This document shows positions 24,944 to 38,518 of a DNA stretch of 64,000 bases, in pieces. Below the pieces are notes generated by a model. It saw only the letters and a list, made by a program, of their open reading frames with translations. It was not told the origin of the DNA and made no database searches. Numbering within the stretch: position 1 is the first letter of the stretch; every line of letters starts with the position of its first letter. This stretch comes from Cardiocondyla obscurior (lineage: Eukaryota; Arthropoda; Insecta; Hymenoptera; Formicidae). The translations under genes and the position numbers were made by a program. The stretch spans positions 9,340,001 through 9,404,000 of the forward strand of contig NC_091864.1 of the NCBI RefSeq assembly GCF_019399895.1. The letters run 5' to 3'.

Positions 24944-26861
24944 TGCACGATGCTATTATGAGAAAACTGACTCTTAGTTAAACAAACAACTTCCTACTCT
25001 TGTAAATATGCCTTTAGTGACAATAGGATTGTCGACAGACTGCAGCCTGAAGACTGATGATTAAAGTTCATAAGTATAAGAAAAAGAGAGACAGAGAGAA
25101 AGAATATGAATGAGCGCATGTAAGGAATGAATAAGTGCATGTAGTTTAATAATGATCGTAGAAAATAATTTTATGTATATATTGTATATAGACGTATCAT
25201 ATGTAAAGTGTTTCCGATTCCTTTACTTTTTCATTGATAAAAAACTTATTTTCACGCTGAAGACATCTTTAAAGACGAACGCGAAAGATTGAGATCTCAT
25301 GCGTATAGTTTTCTTTTACTTATGTAAAATTGATTAAAATCAGAAATGACTACGATCGATTTCCATAAAACAGAATTAATACACTATTTTTTTTATTTTA
25401 CAGCTGTATTCTAATTCAAAAAAAAGATATAGAGATTTCATTGTTAAATTACGGATACTTTTCCTTAAATTTAATTATAACTACTTCTCGATCACGTATG
25501 TATGGAGCTCTAATTGAAAATTATTAGCAAAAGTATTAAATATAAAAGTTTTCTTTAACTCGGTAGAAGCAAGAGAAAAACGACGCACGTCTTGTAATAT
25601 TATCATAGTAACATAAATGTACGCAGTATGAAAGTATCGCATATTTATCATGCCACAAACGACTATTTCATTGTGAAATACATTTTCACGTTACTCTGTT
25701 CGAAATTTGAAAGTGTGTTACGTGCCTAACAAGATATTGTATAAACTAAGTTAATATTAATTTGCGGCCTACGTCACATAGCCAGAAAGAGATTTCTTCT
25801 TTAAGATTTCTCTTACCTCAAAATATATTTATTATTGAAGATTAGCCTTACAATATATACGCGTGCGCATATAAAATTTTGCGTGGAACAGAAATATTTT
25901 GCGTGCTGACGCACGATCGTAATTTGACGTGCAATTACAATTTATGATTGTTATGCAGAACTTTGTGATATTTAATTAAATATTGAGGATTGAGAAAACT
26001 TTAACTATGTAACACAAGATGTACATATTCATTGGCGATTACGAATTTTGCGCAAGCTTATATTATTACTTGTAAAATTTGTAACTTATATCTTTAACAT
26101 GTACAAATGGAACATAACAATCCATTCGTAATACTATTCCGGGAATATACTGCGACTATCGAATGTTGATCGTCGCAGAATATTTTCGCTATGCTGCCGA
26201 TGTACTCTAGAGTTTTTATGCTTTTGTACAAAAGGAATAATTGGAAAAGAAGAAAAATTTTGAGACAGTTAATTATATAGTGCATTATCAGTGTATAACG
26301 ATAATGATGTTATTGTAGAAGGCAATGTTATCTCGCATGTACCTTCAAACTTGTATAGCATTTACAAATCAAAATTGTTAATCAAAAAGTTTTGTATGTA
26401 AAAGGAACGATTGTAAATTGAGTTTTCTTCCTTTTTATAAGTATTTTCAGAGTTTTCTTCTTAACAAGTTGAACATAAGATTGTTATATTATGTACGAAA
26501 ATCTGTATCTCATTAAAGAAAAGGAAAAAGCTGCTTGTTAATTAATTGAAAACAATGAAATTTATATTTCTACGAGATATTAAATACCTAATTTTTATTT
26601 TCTAAAACTAATTTACAAGATATTAATAATTATATTTGAATTATCAATTTCTTCAATAAACAAATTTCGAAATTATTAACTAGAGCATTGTCCATGATTT
26701 ATTCTCAATTATTTTAATCTTTACTTCACTCTGCTAATAATAATTTCTTCAATAAAAAAGTTTAAAGAAAACTTACTTTTTAGATGTAGATTTTTTTTCC
26801 GCCAGATTAACGTGGCGCTCTTAATCCCATCTAGAGTTTTAATTATGTCAGGTTAGACCAG
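24944..26861 (+). other. tkv 3' untranslated region and short spacer
   Basis: AT-rich sequence with no recognisable gene. AATAAA signals occur late (near 26655 and 26750), so the 3' UTR may be as long as about 1.8 kb, but the cleavage site cannot be fixed. Confidence 0.45.
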
Positions 26862-27025
26862 TTCGGAGTTTCAGTTGGAGGCGCTGGCTCCAACGCAGAA
26901 AGGGACGCGACGGTGTCTCCGCGTCGCCGCCGGGAACACTTCCGTTTCGCCATCTTTTATCTCGGGCAAGCGTGTGTCGTTTCGCGTCCTGTTCTAATCG
27001 CGTTGTTTTACGGACCACTGACTTG
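26862..27025 (+). promoter_or_regulatory. lark: Candidate lark promoter and leader exon (distal)
   Basis: A GC-rich block after AT-rich sequence ends in CACTGACTTG followed by a strong donor, GTGAGT, at 27026-27031. CpG-rich sequence continues downstream. The lark ATG exon begins with a splice acceptor at 30147-30148, so at least one upstream leader exon is required, and this block is a good candidate. The left boundary is approximate. It could instead belong to another transcript. Confidence 0.35.
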
Positions 27026-30000
27026 GTGAGTAGATCAAAACGCAATTCTTATTTCATCGCCGAGGCCGTGCATGCACGAGCGAGTGCGAGGGGCAGCGGA
27101 GAACGCGCGGTTACAGCGGTTCGTCGCGTTTGGCCTCGCCGCGGCATCTCGCTCCTTGATCCGGCGCCGTCTAGCCGGCGCGCCGTGCAAGGTTCGTCCC
27201 CGGAGACGATCGAGTCGTCGGTGCTCGCGTCTTATTCATCGATTGAAGTCTTATTTCTCCCCGAACTCTCTCGCCGGCGATCGAAGACGGGCGTTCCTAT
27301 CGCGATAGCCATGATCCCCGGGGATCGGGCGAGGCCGCCGAAATGCGTCGCGGCTTAGATCGCCGTGCTTCCATTGTCACGAGACGAAGGAGTGCACGCT
27401 CTCGGTCTCCGGTTTCGTCGCAACGCGTCCGCTCCGCGTCTGCGGTCTTTTTACCTCCCCCTCGGGAATCCTTTTTCCTCCTCTCACGCTTTATCGATTA
27501 GAGACACGCCGCTGGTCGCCGGTGTGCTCATCCCGACATTTCGTGAGCGCGAGTATCGCCCGTATTTTTCTTTATATGCATTCCGTGTTTTTCGAGTTCG
27601 AAGCTGGATGCTCCGGGACTCGTTCCGTGATCACGGCGATTCATGATCGTTTCCGGAACCATCGCGGCATGATCAAAGCTTTCGATGACGCCGCCGCCCG
27701 ACGCGATCCGTCTGTCCTTGTCGCTCCTGCTCGCTCGATCCGGTGCGTTGCGGTAATTTTCCATCGCCGGCTCTCGCGTCGCTTGCCATTTGACGATCGA
27801 AACGACTCGCTTTAATTCCCGCGCGACGAATCGCGTCGCTTCTTTAATTTGATTTCGATCGCCCGGCGTGTTTTCCGCGAAGTTAATAATATCGCGTGAC
27901 CACCGTGCTTTCGGCAGAATTCCAATTATTGCGTATTGTCTCGCGAGTAATTTGCCGCGTAACGCCCGCGACTTTTGGCCGGTCGCCAATGCATAATAAC
28001 GCATAAATATTTCAATTCTATTAACAATTAAAATTAAGTGAATTTGATTTAACGTAGAAACGATCGGAATCAAGTGTCAATGTATTGCGCAATATTGACA
28101 AATCGATCGAATGACTCCGCAGCGTTTTTTCGGTTTCATGAAAATTTAACGTTAAGGCGGGAGACAAAGCGCACCGTCATACCCTGACGTTACTCCTAAA
28201 AATACCGTGTTCAAGTGATATCGCGAACGAAGACGTTGCTCTAAGTAGATATTTATTGAACTGGATGACTAATCAGTTTCATTATTTTCGCGTAAGGCTT
28301 TGATCTGAAAAAAATTAAAAAATTACTGAATAAATTCTAAAAAAATGTAATTTGATTAATTATTAATCGGGAATAAAATTTTTTTTTTTTTGTAGCTTCT
28401 CAATCTATTTCAAAATGTAAAATAGTTTGACGATATTTTTAATTACTTCTCGGTACATGAGTATTTTATTTTCGCTTTTATATTCTTGCATGCGTGAATA
28501 TAAAGTTTTTAGAATATAGGGCGATATTTATAACTTTGATATTAAAGCCGTTTCAGGTTCACGCATGCTGTTTTACGCGTGCATTATTTATCTTTTTTTT
28601 ATTTGAGTGAATAACAAAGAAATTCTTGTTCGCGCCGAAATTTTTATTCTTCCAGAGTAACGCGACTTAGATAGGAGGAACGAAGGGTATACGTGTTCTT
28701 GTCTTGCAGCTACGTCTTGGCGGACGTTTTAACAGTTTTTTTTGATCGAACATGTTACAACGAACGGCAGAAACAAGCGCGCAATTCGTCGGATTCTCCC
28801 GCGCTTGACCGGCGTCATTGTCTACATATAGCGAAAGTCCTGCATTTGCGACCGCTGCAAAGTTACGAATCTCATTGGAGTGTCTAAAAGCATACGCCAA
28901 TCAGATACGGGATTTTTTCAACAGTTGCAAGTTCAGAACTTGTGAGTGCAGCCGTTGGTTTCGTGCACTTTCGACTGCCCTCGGTCGGAAGTGATCGCTC
29001 ATTGGGTCGCGTCGCTCTGTTCGCGCCAAGGGACGCCACGCCGGTGGGTTTTGGAACGCGTGACGCCGATATCGGTGCTCTATGCGACGCGGCAAACGCG
29101 ACGCCATTATTAACGTTGCGTTTTCTCCGTGTGCGTGGTCAGAGTAGGCTCGTTCTTTCGCTCAGTGACGAGGCCGGTGTGCGAGTTCCGTTCGTCGTAT
29201 CCCGTGCGGTTTGCTGTCCCGTGAGCTCGCGGATTCTCCGGAATATCCAATTTATACGCCGATTCGGTGTCTCGAAGAGTTGTTCGACGCAGGTACGTAC
29301 TTTCACGACGGCGGCGGTCTCGCCGCGCGGCTTCCATGGCGTCCTTGGGAGAACGATATACACTATGAGTGGAGTTCGATATCGCGAGCCGGGCGGAGTC
29401 GAGTTAAAAAGAGTCGTGAAGACTCTGTTTCGTGCCGCGCGGGCGCTAACGAGTAGCCAGATCATCACGGCAAAATGGTGGAAGCGTCGTGTGATCGAAG
29501 TTAAACAACAGCGTCACTCAGTTTCCTTTCAATTAGCTGCCGGGGAAGGGCGCCGCGTCGGCCCGAGCGAGCCGGTCGTACGAGAATCGCTAGCGTCGCC
29601 ATTTTGAGAAATAACAAAGGATTGATAACAACTTCCTTTTCGGCAACCTTGAAGAAGCTTGACCAGCTCGATTCTCATGACTATTGTATGACCGAGTCCG
29701 CTTCGGCGTATATTGAAAACGGTTTAATTAATTCGGCGTAGCGTCGGTATCGTTCGATTCTCCGTGGATATACGCCGCGAATGAATTGCATTTTACATGA
29801 AATTTACATTCGCCGGCATCATCCGGCTTCCATGCGTCGTTTCAGCGACGCTATGCGGCGCGGTCGTCTAGACACTCAGACCACGATTTTTATGACGAAA
29901 TAAACGTGGTGGGAGACGAGGGCAGGCACGCGAAATGTCTGATGAACTAAGTCTATGCTTTCAAATTTTAATATTACGTAAAAAGAAATAAACTTTATAT

Positions 30001-30148
30001 AGCTACGACATAACAAATTAAATCCTAATATTAGTTTTTATTTCGCAACGAGATATTTTACTACACTATTTTGTTCATGTATAAATTGAAAGAATGTTGG
30101 AAAAAAATTAAGAATATTTTTATTCTAACACGTGTGTCTTTTTGTTAG
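27026..30148 (+). other. Upstream intronic region of lark
   Basis: Mixed CpG-rich (27.0-27.9 kb and 28.9-29.9 kb) and AT-rich (28.0-28.7 kb) sequence. No coding gene is recognised; the 221-codon open frame at 28942-29607 is compositional. The region ends in the TTTTTGTTAG acceptor of the lark ATG exon. Confidence 0.45.
28942..29292 (+). promoter_or_regulatory. lark: Candidate second lark leader exon / promoter (proximal)
   Basis: A CpG-rich block ends in TTCGACGCAG followed by the donor GTACGT at 29293-29298, about 850 bp before the acceptor of the lark ATG exon. A further donor-like GTGAGT sits near 28940. If used, these would give lark alternative first exons. The evidence is only splice-site shape and composition. 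Confidence 0.3.
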
Positions 30149-30168
30149 GTTCTAGTACGAGCCGCAAA

Positions 30169-33100
30169 ATGCCAGGTTTTAGCAGCGTTGGCACATTTAA
30201 AATCTTCATTGGTAATTTAGCCGACAAGACTACAAACGCGGATATAAAGCCGTTGTTTGAAAAGTATGGAAAGGTCGTAGAATGCGACGTGGTAAAGAAT
30301 TATGGCTTCGTGGTAAGTTTCAGTTGAATTGTAAAGCTTTGATTAATATAAGTTCAATGATATTATTATAAAGATCAATGAGAATGAATTAACATACCTT
30401 TTTATTTGCACAGCATATGGAGAATGAGGAGGCAGGTCGAAACGCAATACAGAATCTGAATGGACACATGGTTCATGGACAGCCGATAAAATGTGAGGCT
30501 GCAAAGAGTCGTAAGGGACCCAACACTCCTACGACAAAGATTTTCGTGGGTAATCTCACAGACAACACTAAGGCGCCGCAAGTGCGCGAACTGTTTGCCA
30601 AATATGGTACCGTTGTCGAATGCGACATCGTGCGAAACTACGGTTTCGTTCATCTTGAGGCAACTGGCGACGTGAACGACGCCATCAAGGAGCTGAATGG
30701 ACAAATCGTCGATGGACAACCGATGAAGGTCCAGATTTCTACTAGTCGAGTACGACAGAGGCCAGGAATGGGAGACCCGGAGCAGTGCTATCGATGCGGA
30801 CGAGGCGGCCACTGGTCCAAGGAGTGTCCCAAGGGAGGAATGGGAGGAGGACCAGACAGGAACGGATACAGGGACCGAATGTTTGGACGTGATCCGTACC
30901 CTCCGCCGCCGCCACCACCGTTCCTTCGGGATCGGTTAATGGGTGGTGGCCGCTTTGGGGTAAGTTCTATTATTTTTGTACATATTTTATGCTAAATATA
31001 TAAATTTGATTTATTCTGGACTATCAGTAGCTCTCATCGATACTGATTTTATACGAAAAAATTTTCCTTATATTAATTTCTTGGGATTTTATTTGTTAAC
31101 AGGATTACGAAAGCTACTACGACAGGCGCGGATTCGAGGACACCAGGGATCTCTACGAGAGGCGGTTTACGGGTATGACAGGGCCCAGTGACATGGGATC
31201 TACCATGTGCGGGCTAGACTTTCCACCAATGACAATGCCACCTCTACCACCAAGACGAGACCCAATGCCTCCTATGCCTCCTCTAGGTATGGGATCCATG
31301 CGTGACACTGGCTTCTCCCGTGGCAACGAGTATGGCATGTTCAGCCGCCGATCACCCCCTCCAAGTGGCAACAACGGCCGGTTCAGGTGAGTAGGTACCC
31401 GGCGTACCGACTGCCCATTCGTCCGACTTAACATTGTGAACGTTCCAGGCTGGATTAACAGCTCATGCGAATTGGGGTTTCGGTGATTCGTCGACATTTT
31501 TTCTAGTCTGTTGCACATTTTCTTTCAGTTATACAGATTTCAGCTTGTGTCTCCTTTAGAATATATCTCCTTATTTTTTATTTTATTCCCACAAAATAGC
31601 GAATGTTAAGTTATGGACAAGCGATCGCGAAACTTAAAAAAAAATTTACTTTACGCCTACCTCATTATAAACCTCTGTCCTTTTCGACGTTTTTCGTTAA
31701 ATGTATCGCCACTTTCTCTTTCTCTTTTTATCTCTTCTGTCTTCTTTTCTATCGTCGTATGTTAAATGGAACTTCTCCTGTTTGACAATGTTATCGCGCG
31801 GCACAACGCATGATCGTTATCATCTATGCAATTATTACTTTCTCGTAATGAGATTTTAAGATTTTTAATACTTTTACACACGAACCAGTGTCGACCCGAT
31901 GCCCACATGAGTGCAGACTCCGTCGTAGTGAAATGTTAATTATATGACGCTTGGACGTTTCTGTACATTCTAAATTTCAGTGCACCTCAGGCGTACCATC
32001 TTTGTCCATGAACGCGGGCAACCCTAGAGAGACAGTCCCGGGTCAGCGTTCAAGTCGTACAAGAGTAAGTCTTTGACTCATTTTGTTAGCGAGTAGTCAC
32101 GCCTCGTTCTTGTCGCTGCAACAGCAATTCGCGTGAGAATACAATAGCAGGCTACCTACGTCGTCTGCGTCCTATGGTGTTTGAATCTTTTTCCGGGTCT
32201 CGACTGATTGTTCCTTGAACATGTCGACTGCTCTTCTAGGGATGTCCTAGTTCATTGACTCTCTTGTTCCATGGCATAACTGCGAAATTGGCCTGTATGT
32301 CTCTCACTGAATCCTTTGTGTTTCAAGCGCTCCCTATTACGTACATCACTCAGCCGGGAGTGGCGCGGAGGCCTGGGATGAAGAAACGTACCTAAGGAAT
32401 GCGAATTAGAATTTCTTGATCGCACTACCGCGAGCCAGGATACGCTCTGCAATTTTAAACAAAATCTCGCTGTAGATAGAGAAAAAAGAAAGAAAAACAA
32501 ACAGGGCTGACGCGATTTTGGAATGACGCATCGAATCGATTGTCTTTGAAACGTGTCGTAAGTAGAAACCAGCTCTCCAGACGATTTGGATCAGTAAGTT
32601 TATATCGGCATCTCCTGTTATCTTTCCAAATCCAGTTTCTCAAACTTACGAACGTGAGCTTGTAACATCGATTCGATTGGAATTCGATTCAATTTCTTTG
32701 ATGCGTAAATATTTTCTTTTGCATTGACTATAATCATATATTATTCTTTTAATGTAAAAAATATTAATTTAGTCAAAAACTTAAATTTTCAATTTAAGAA
32801 TTTTTAATTTAGGAATTTTTTAATAGAACAAAGTTTTTAAAAATATATATTTTTTGTATCGTTAAAATGTAACTTTTTCCCTGTGCGGTACACACCTCTG
32901 GTGTGATGTGAGATTTAATTTTTTGTCTTAGGTTACGTAATTATAATTGTTTTTTTTTTTGTTATTTTGTAATTTTGCGCGTTGTGTTAAATACTTACTT
33001 TATAACTAGACAAACTGCTTAAATAGATAATTATTATGCTCAGTAGATATATTTAAATTTGCTTAAAATTTTATAATAAATACAAAAATTATCTCACATT

Positions 33101-34953
33101 AGATTGAATCGAAATTCCGTGTGAAATAAAAGTGTCGCGAATAGAATTCAGTTTGTCCATGCTTTTCGAAATTGCAATCCATAGTTCTTGAAGTTGACTT
33201 CTACTCACGAGGTTCAAAGCTTTTCATGTATGTAAACCCATTCGGAAAAAATAGAAAACAGAATTTGATTGAATTTCTCAGTTTTTCTAAATACTTTGAA
33301 TTTGTTGTTGCACGTTACCACCTCATTACCTCATATTATCCCAGCCTGGGCTGCAGTGGGCTCTTATTTTTTATGATAATGTTTTTTTATTTTTTATTTT
33401 TTTTTGGTTTTTTTTTTTTTTTGCGAGAAGCTATGATATTGACATTGGGTTAAAAATCGCATGGGTTACAAATCCAGTCTACCGTTGCCTGCCTCATATG
33501 ACTAGCTACATCCTATATTCTCTTCAATAGCCCTCCACGTCACGATCAAGTTGTACAGATAGAAAATTAGCACAGATAGCTGTTTGCACTTTGCTGTTGT
33601 AGGTTTTTGTAGTTGTTAATCTTACTCGTTTCTGCGCTCGAGTCTACAGTAATTGATCGTACGTCGTCGAAGGTTAGTCAAGTACACTTTCCGCCGAACA
33701 ACCAAAATTTTTCTCGTCACATATATACGCCCGTGGGCGTGTATGTGTGCGCTTGTATATCCAAGGTAACAGAGGTGTAAGAGACTTTACGGCAAATTCA
33801 ATAATTCGATTACCTGCGCATTACATTCCGTTTATTGCAGTTGTCTGCCCGAGGTCTCGGGCACGAAAGCCGTAGTAGACACGAAAAATTCCGTCCTGAT
33901 CCCAAGTCGACAGTCATATTAGGCGAGGCACGCGAATATCTTGCACGCAAAATATATATACATATATATACAGGGACTAATTCACAAAGTTAAGCCTGGG
34001 ACAAGGGAGCCAGTATATGGTATATGTTGATCTGATCTCATTGGTAGATTCGATTATTTATTATACCGCTGTTATAGTAGAGGCATGTACGAGGACTTCA
34101 GCCGAGATTCGTTTGAAGAGCGTAGGTAAGTAGAGTGAAGTGCCACTGGGTCATAATACCACGCCCGAATTGAAATCCCATGTCGCGAGACTTTAGAAAC
34201 GGTACCAAGCTTCTCTCTTCTTTATGTTACGATCGTGCCGAGGCGATACTTTTGGTTTTCCTTTAGAAAGAATATTTTTGGCTGCTGAACTGTTTTTTAC
34301 TTTGTTCTAGGATATTTTCCAAAACGCACTGACAGCACTGGAAGTCCACGGTGCGAAAATGAACCACGGACGTTCAATGTTGTCAGCGCATTTCGGAATG
34401 CATTGCTATTTTATTCCATGATTGACGATTAGCTGAAATTCTTTAAATTTCGATTGTTGACGCACAATTAGAAAAACACTTTGGGAACATTTCGCCTTGC
34501 TTCATTGACGTAGCCAGCGATCGCATACTTTAGAAACGATCTTCCATAAAGAAGAGTGTCCGGTTAAATGCATTTTGACGCGAATGTTTGTCTTGTCGCA
34601 AAACGGGTAAAAAAAAAATATTCAGTAAAAAGGTTTAGCGAGAAAAACGAGGTATACTCCGGGCTGTACGTCCGTTTTCCCATTTCTCTGTTTTTTTTTA
34701 TTTTTTATATTACCTCTTCTCTCATTACTGTTTACGATATTTCACTCTACGTACGTGCTCTGTTATTCTACATTTCTCTGCCTTCTGTTTTCCCTCGTAC
34801 CACGCAGATATATTGCCTTCTAACATTTACAATATCTATATTTGTCCGCGCTTTGATCCGCATCATCGATTTCGTGACTGACGTGACATAATTTTGGTTA
34901 CCAGACCGGGATTACGAGGGCCATCGCCGTCGCGCCGGTTCGCACCATACTAA
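30169..34953 (+). CDS. lark: Lark / RBM4-type RNA-binding protein (two RRMs and a CCHC zinc knuckle)
   Basis: Coding exons are 30169-30312, 30414-30959, 31103-31386, 34078-34125 and 34905-34953, giving 356 residues, close to Drosophila Lark. RRM1 covers about residues 10-79 (KIFIGNLADK; NYGFV split by intron 1). RRM2 covers about 90-160 (KIFVGNLTDN; NYGFVHL). The zinc knuckle CYRCGRGGHWSKEC has its ligands at C173, C176, H181 and C186. A proline run and YESYYDRRGFED follow, then a Pro/Met-rich stretch, then the conserved tail MYEDFSRDSFEERR and LRGPSPSRRFAPY. The last two exons are short (48 and 49 nt) but match the conserved C-terminus and keep phase. Lark binds RNA and acts in circadian output and in translational and splicing control. 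The ATG is the first in its exon and starts MPGFSSVGTFK. Reading through the third donor gives an immediate stop after FR. Confidence 0.95.
31981..32064 (+). other. lark: Candidate stop-containing cassette exon in lark intron 3
   Basis: An 84-nt segment sits between a good acceptor (TAAATTTCAG, ending at 31980) and a perfect donor (GTAAGT, starting at 32065). If spliced after exon 3 it adds APQAYHLCP and then TGA at 32009-32011, before the conserved tail exons. The length is a multiple of three. It could be a regulated exon that yields a shorter protein or a decay-prone mRNA. No expression evidence is available here. Confidence 0.4.
33846..33863. repeat. Short perfect palindrome TGCCCGAG-GT-CTCGGGCA
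   Basis: Two 8-bp arms around a 2-bp centre, 5 bp past a strong splice acceptor in lark intron 3. It may be chance or a hairpin near an unused splice site. Confidence 0.5.
34126..34904 (+). other. lark: Lark intron 4 (0.8 kb)
   Basis: The intron runs from the donor GTAAGT at 34126 to the TTGGTTACCAG acceptor ending at 34904. It contains no other recognisable feature; an open frame of 107 codons near 34568 is AT-rich and hydrophobic by composition. Confidence 0.7.
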
Positions 34954-36103
34954 ATCGTCGCGTCGGGCTCGGATCGGTCTCTGTCGGTCGTCGGTCCGTC
35001 GGGTCTGTCTGTCGCTAGCAGGAAGCCTCGGAACCGAGATACTCTTGGCCGTCTTGCGAACTGCACGCGTGAAGATCTGCCGCCCGCTCTATGAGAAACA
35101 AGTGCTCTACCCGCAATGCGATCTATTTAGACGGAAAAAAAAAGAAAAAAAAAAAACAAAAAAACAGCTAACATACCACCCGAAATCATAAAGTTAGAGC
35201 AAAGCTAACATAGCCAGCCGAAAAATAGCAGATTACACGCAAAGGGTCATGGGAATTGTTCCCTGTCTCCGACGAATCCTTGTATCTCTCACCTCCCGAG
35301 ACTCCCGGCTTATCGATTCCTTCGTATCTTGTTGTCCACTGTGACTACCCTCGCACCTCCCCCTCCCTTCGTCATACATTTGTATAAAAGTATCTTCGAC
35401 GTTTGAATAGCAGAGGACGCGGCCCCACCGCGAACATCTCTCGATCCTCAAACCGGAAGCTCGCATCTCTCCGAAGTCCCTTATTACTCGGACCCCATAA
35501 AATTAATTTTGATTGTCGCGTTTTATGAGGAAAAAGAAAAGACGTAGGATCGACGAGCGTCCCGGTGAGGCCGTACCTCGCAGCGGTTGATTTTTACCGA
35601 TCTTTTTCGGGTTCTCTGTGACGATAACCGTATCTATCCCTCCGCTGCGTAACACCCGATGATCGCGCTCGTTACGCATCGGGTTACCGCTGGACGTGTT
35701 AATCGCTTGGCACTGCGTATTATTACTGTAATTGACACTCGTAATTTACTATTGTCGAACGTCGATCCCTCTCACGCGACTGCGTCGTCGCGCGCTAGAA
35801 ATAGAAAAGGCAACCAGGTAGATCAGATCCGACAAAGCGGTGTTCGCCGACGTTGTTCAGTGTGTTGAACGGATGCGAAACCCGTCATCGAGAATAACGC
35901 GAACATTCGTGACGCGATGTCCGAGAGCGGTACTCGCGGTTGGTTAATTAAAAAAAAAAATTTTTATCTCTTTGTGCACCTGTACGTGCTTAGCACGGTT
36001 TGCATCTTCTCGATCGCATCTTCGCGAATACGCTAAAATCGTAGACTTCCGATTGAGGACCAATAATGGAAAAAAAAACAAAAAAAAACGGAAGTGTTAA
36101 TAT

Positions 36104-36120
36104 TATATATATATATATAT
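36104..36120. repeat. (AT)n microsatellite
   Basis: A run of alternating A and T followed by oligo-T, in the region after lark. Confidence 0.8.
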
Positions 36121-38518
36121 TTTTTTTTTATCGAAAGAGATACACCTTGCTTCTGCGGTTAACGACGTGTTAATAAAAAAAGAAGAATTATATTTGTATA
36201 AATTCTGTATGTCAAATAGGTTTTTAACTTTTCTTTTAAAACTTAATTTTAGCATTTCCACTTTTTTCATAATTAGTCCTTAATTTCGACATCTCTATGG
36301 TATTATTTTTAATAATGTAGTGAATGTGTAAACACATGCACGCGATGAGAAACTTTATTCGCACGTATTATCACATTTCGAAAACAAAAATGTCGATAGA
36401 AATCGAGGATAGTAAATTGCAGCCGTATGTGCGATTTGATTGTCGGAAACTTTTTCTTGTTGGAAACACTATGCGTATTTTGGTCGACTTTTCTCTTTCA
36501 GCTAAATTCAGAATTGACAACGATAGGTTTTCTTGAATCAAAGATTGAAAAAAAAAAAAAAGAAGAATGTGTCGAATAATTTTATCTTCAATTTTTAAAT
36601 GTATAATTTTGAGATGTCGGGATGGTCGAAAATGGTCCTCATCTTGGCAGAGACAATCTAATCGCTAAAGTACTCTTATTTTTTGTAAGCAATTTTACGC
36701 AGAGATACACATTAGGGAACGTGCGATTTAAGCGTATTCGCGAAGGTGCATGTCAAGAAGACTATTAATAGTAAAGACGAAAAAGCGTTCGTTGAAATTT
36801 TTCCAAGTAGGGAGGGTAGCGTGCGGGTCTGTTCACCATTTAGATAACTGTTTACTATGTTGTTTACTTCGCTGCCGAAAAAGAAAAAAAAAAAAAAAAT
36901 TAACAAATTATAATTGGACTTAGACCCGGTAGGATGCGTCGATTCTGTATGGAAACCCAAGTGGCGGAACATTATTCTTAGCATATAGCAACATAATCTT
37001 TTTATTAACGTAGGATTAACTTTGACGTAAAAACAAAAGACGTGCTGTAGTCTGTAATAATCGCACATCCGTTTTGTTCGAGCGTAGAGACTTTGCTGTA
37101 AGCTTCTTTTCTCTATTCTCCCGTCTACGCTTTTTGTTTTCTCTCATTATTATTTTTCTTTTTTTTTTTTTTCGCTGAAAGAGAACCGACCGTGTTTTTT
37201 TTCGTGAAGATTATATAAATTATAACCACGATATATTGCTAATAATGATGCTGAATATAAGAGAAATGTAATAACATGTATTTGTGAAATTCACAAGAAA
37301 AAAACGACGTGTACTGCGTGTTTCTTTAATTACATCACACCGACCGCTATTTTCTCTCGCGGCGCACCTTCTGCCAGCAACGACCACCGTCCACGATAAA
37401 ACCACCATCCGATCCCATCCCTCTTGTCGTACCAGAATCTTGATCGCGTACGATCGGACGCGCGCTTCCTTCGCTGGCTTCCTGCGCGTCGCGCGCGCGT
37501 TTCGCGTTTGCTAGCGCGATTTAAACAATGAATAAATGGTACAGGGATAAACCCCGATGAAAGATCTTGTCTCAGAACGAAGACGCGCGGCGTTTACACG
37601 TGTTACTCTGCCTCTCTCTTTGCTGCCACCCTCGTGCTACTCCTTTCACAAGTCTGATTGTCGATCCACAGGTAGAGTTTCTGCGGTGTATTCTCCATCG
37701 AGCTACTCGAGCCACTTCATCCTCTTCCTGTATTTTTATTTATTACGTATTTATCTAATTACACACGTAACGTTGCGACATTTTTCCGCTTATCGGCAAC
37801 GCGGATCGTGCGTTGATTGTATTACTCTTGGATCTCACGGTTCTTTCGTGGCGAACGTTCACTGGGAAGGTTCATATTGATCTCACGTTCGACGACGAAA
37901 GAATCTCTGTATTCGCGGTGTACAAATGTGCCGGATGTTCCGGAATCGTCAGGTCTTCTGTCGTAAAAATCCCGTTTCGGAATTCGGCATTGATTCTAAC
38001 GTAGGAAATTTCATAGATATTAATTTATCTTATGTGTATTTTTTATTTTTAACTGCTTAAAACTTTTTGTCAGTGACTTTTACGATATGTTATCAATTAA
38101 AATAATTATGCTCCGGTTTGTTTGAAAGATCCAACGGACGCTCTGTAACATCCTCGGCACAATGTCCTTTCTACATTTTATTATATTGCTTTTTAATCGA
38201 CAAACTAAGCAGTTATGAATTCGACAACAGTGTTTCTCTTAAATTTTCAACATTTTATAATAAATTAATTTGAAATAATTGGGAGAATCTTCTCAAAAAT
38301 TCTTTGATGAATCTTTATACACGATCCACGCTATTTTATTCGGAAACTACTCCGTTGCGTTTGATTGCTCTTTACATTCTTAAGACGATCCTAATTTCAG
38401 GCGTCCCTTTTTACGTCTGTCTGACGTAAAATCTGACTTGCTTCTCGCTTATTTCTTTCAATTCTCTCCCGTAATTGCTTGTTTCAATCTCAGTAGTTGA
38501 AAGCAGGGGTTTGCGATG

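Larger units (their letters stand above)
31387..34077 (+). other. lark: Lark intron 3 (2.7 kb)
   Basis: The intron runs from the donor GTGAGT at 31387 to the acceptor ending at 34077. Besides the candidate cassette exon it holds AT-rich sequence, oligo-T runs near 33384-33422 and TATATA repeats near 33951-33971. A further strong acceptor (TTTATTGCAG, ending at 33840) opens 25 or so codons before a stop, but has no convincing donor after it. Confidence 0.6.

Noticed and set aside
28942..29607. 221-codon open frame on the plus strand upstream of lark
   Set aside because: Composition-driven; it contains a better explanation as leader exon plus donor, and no motif is recognised.
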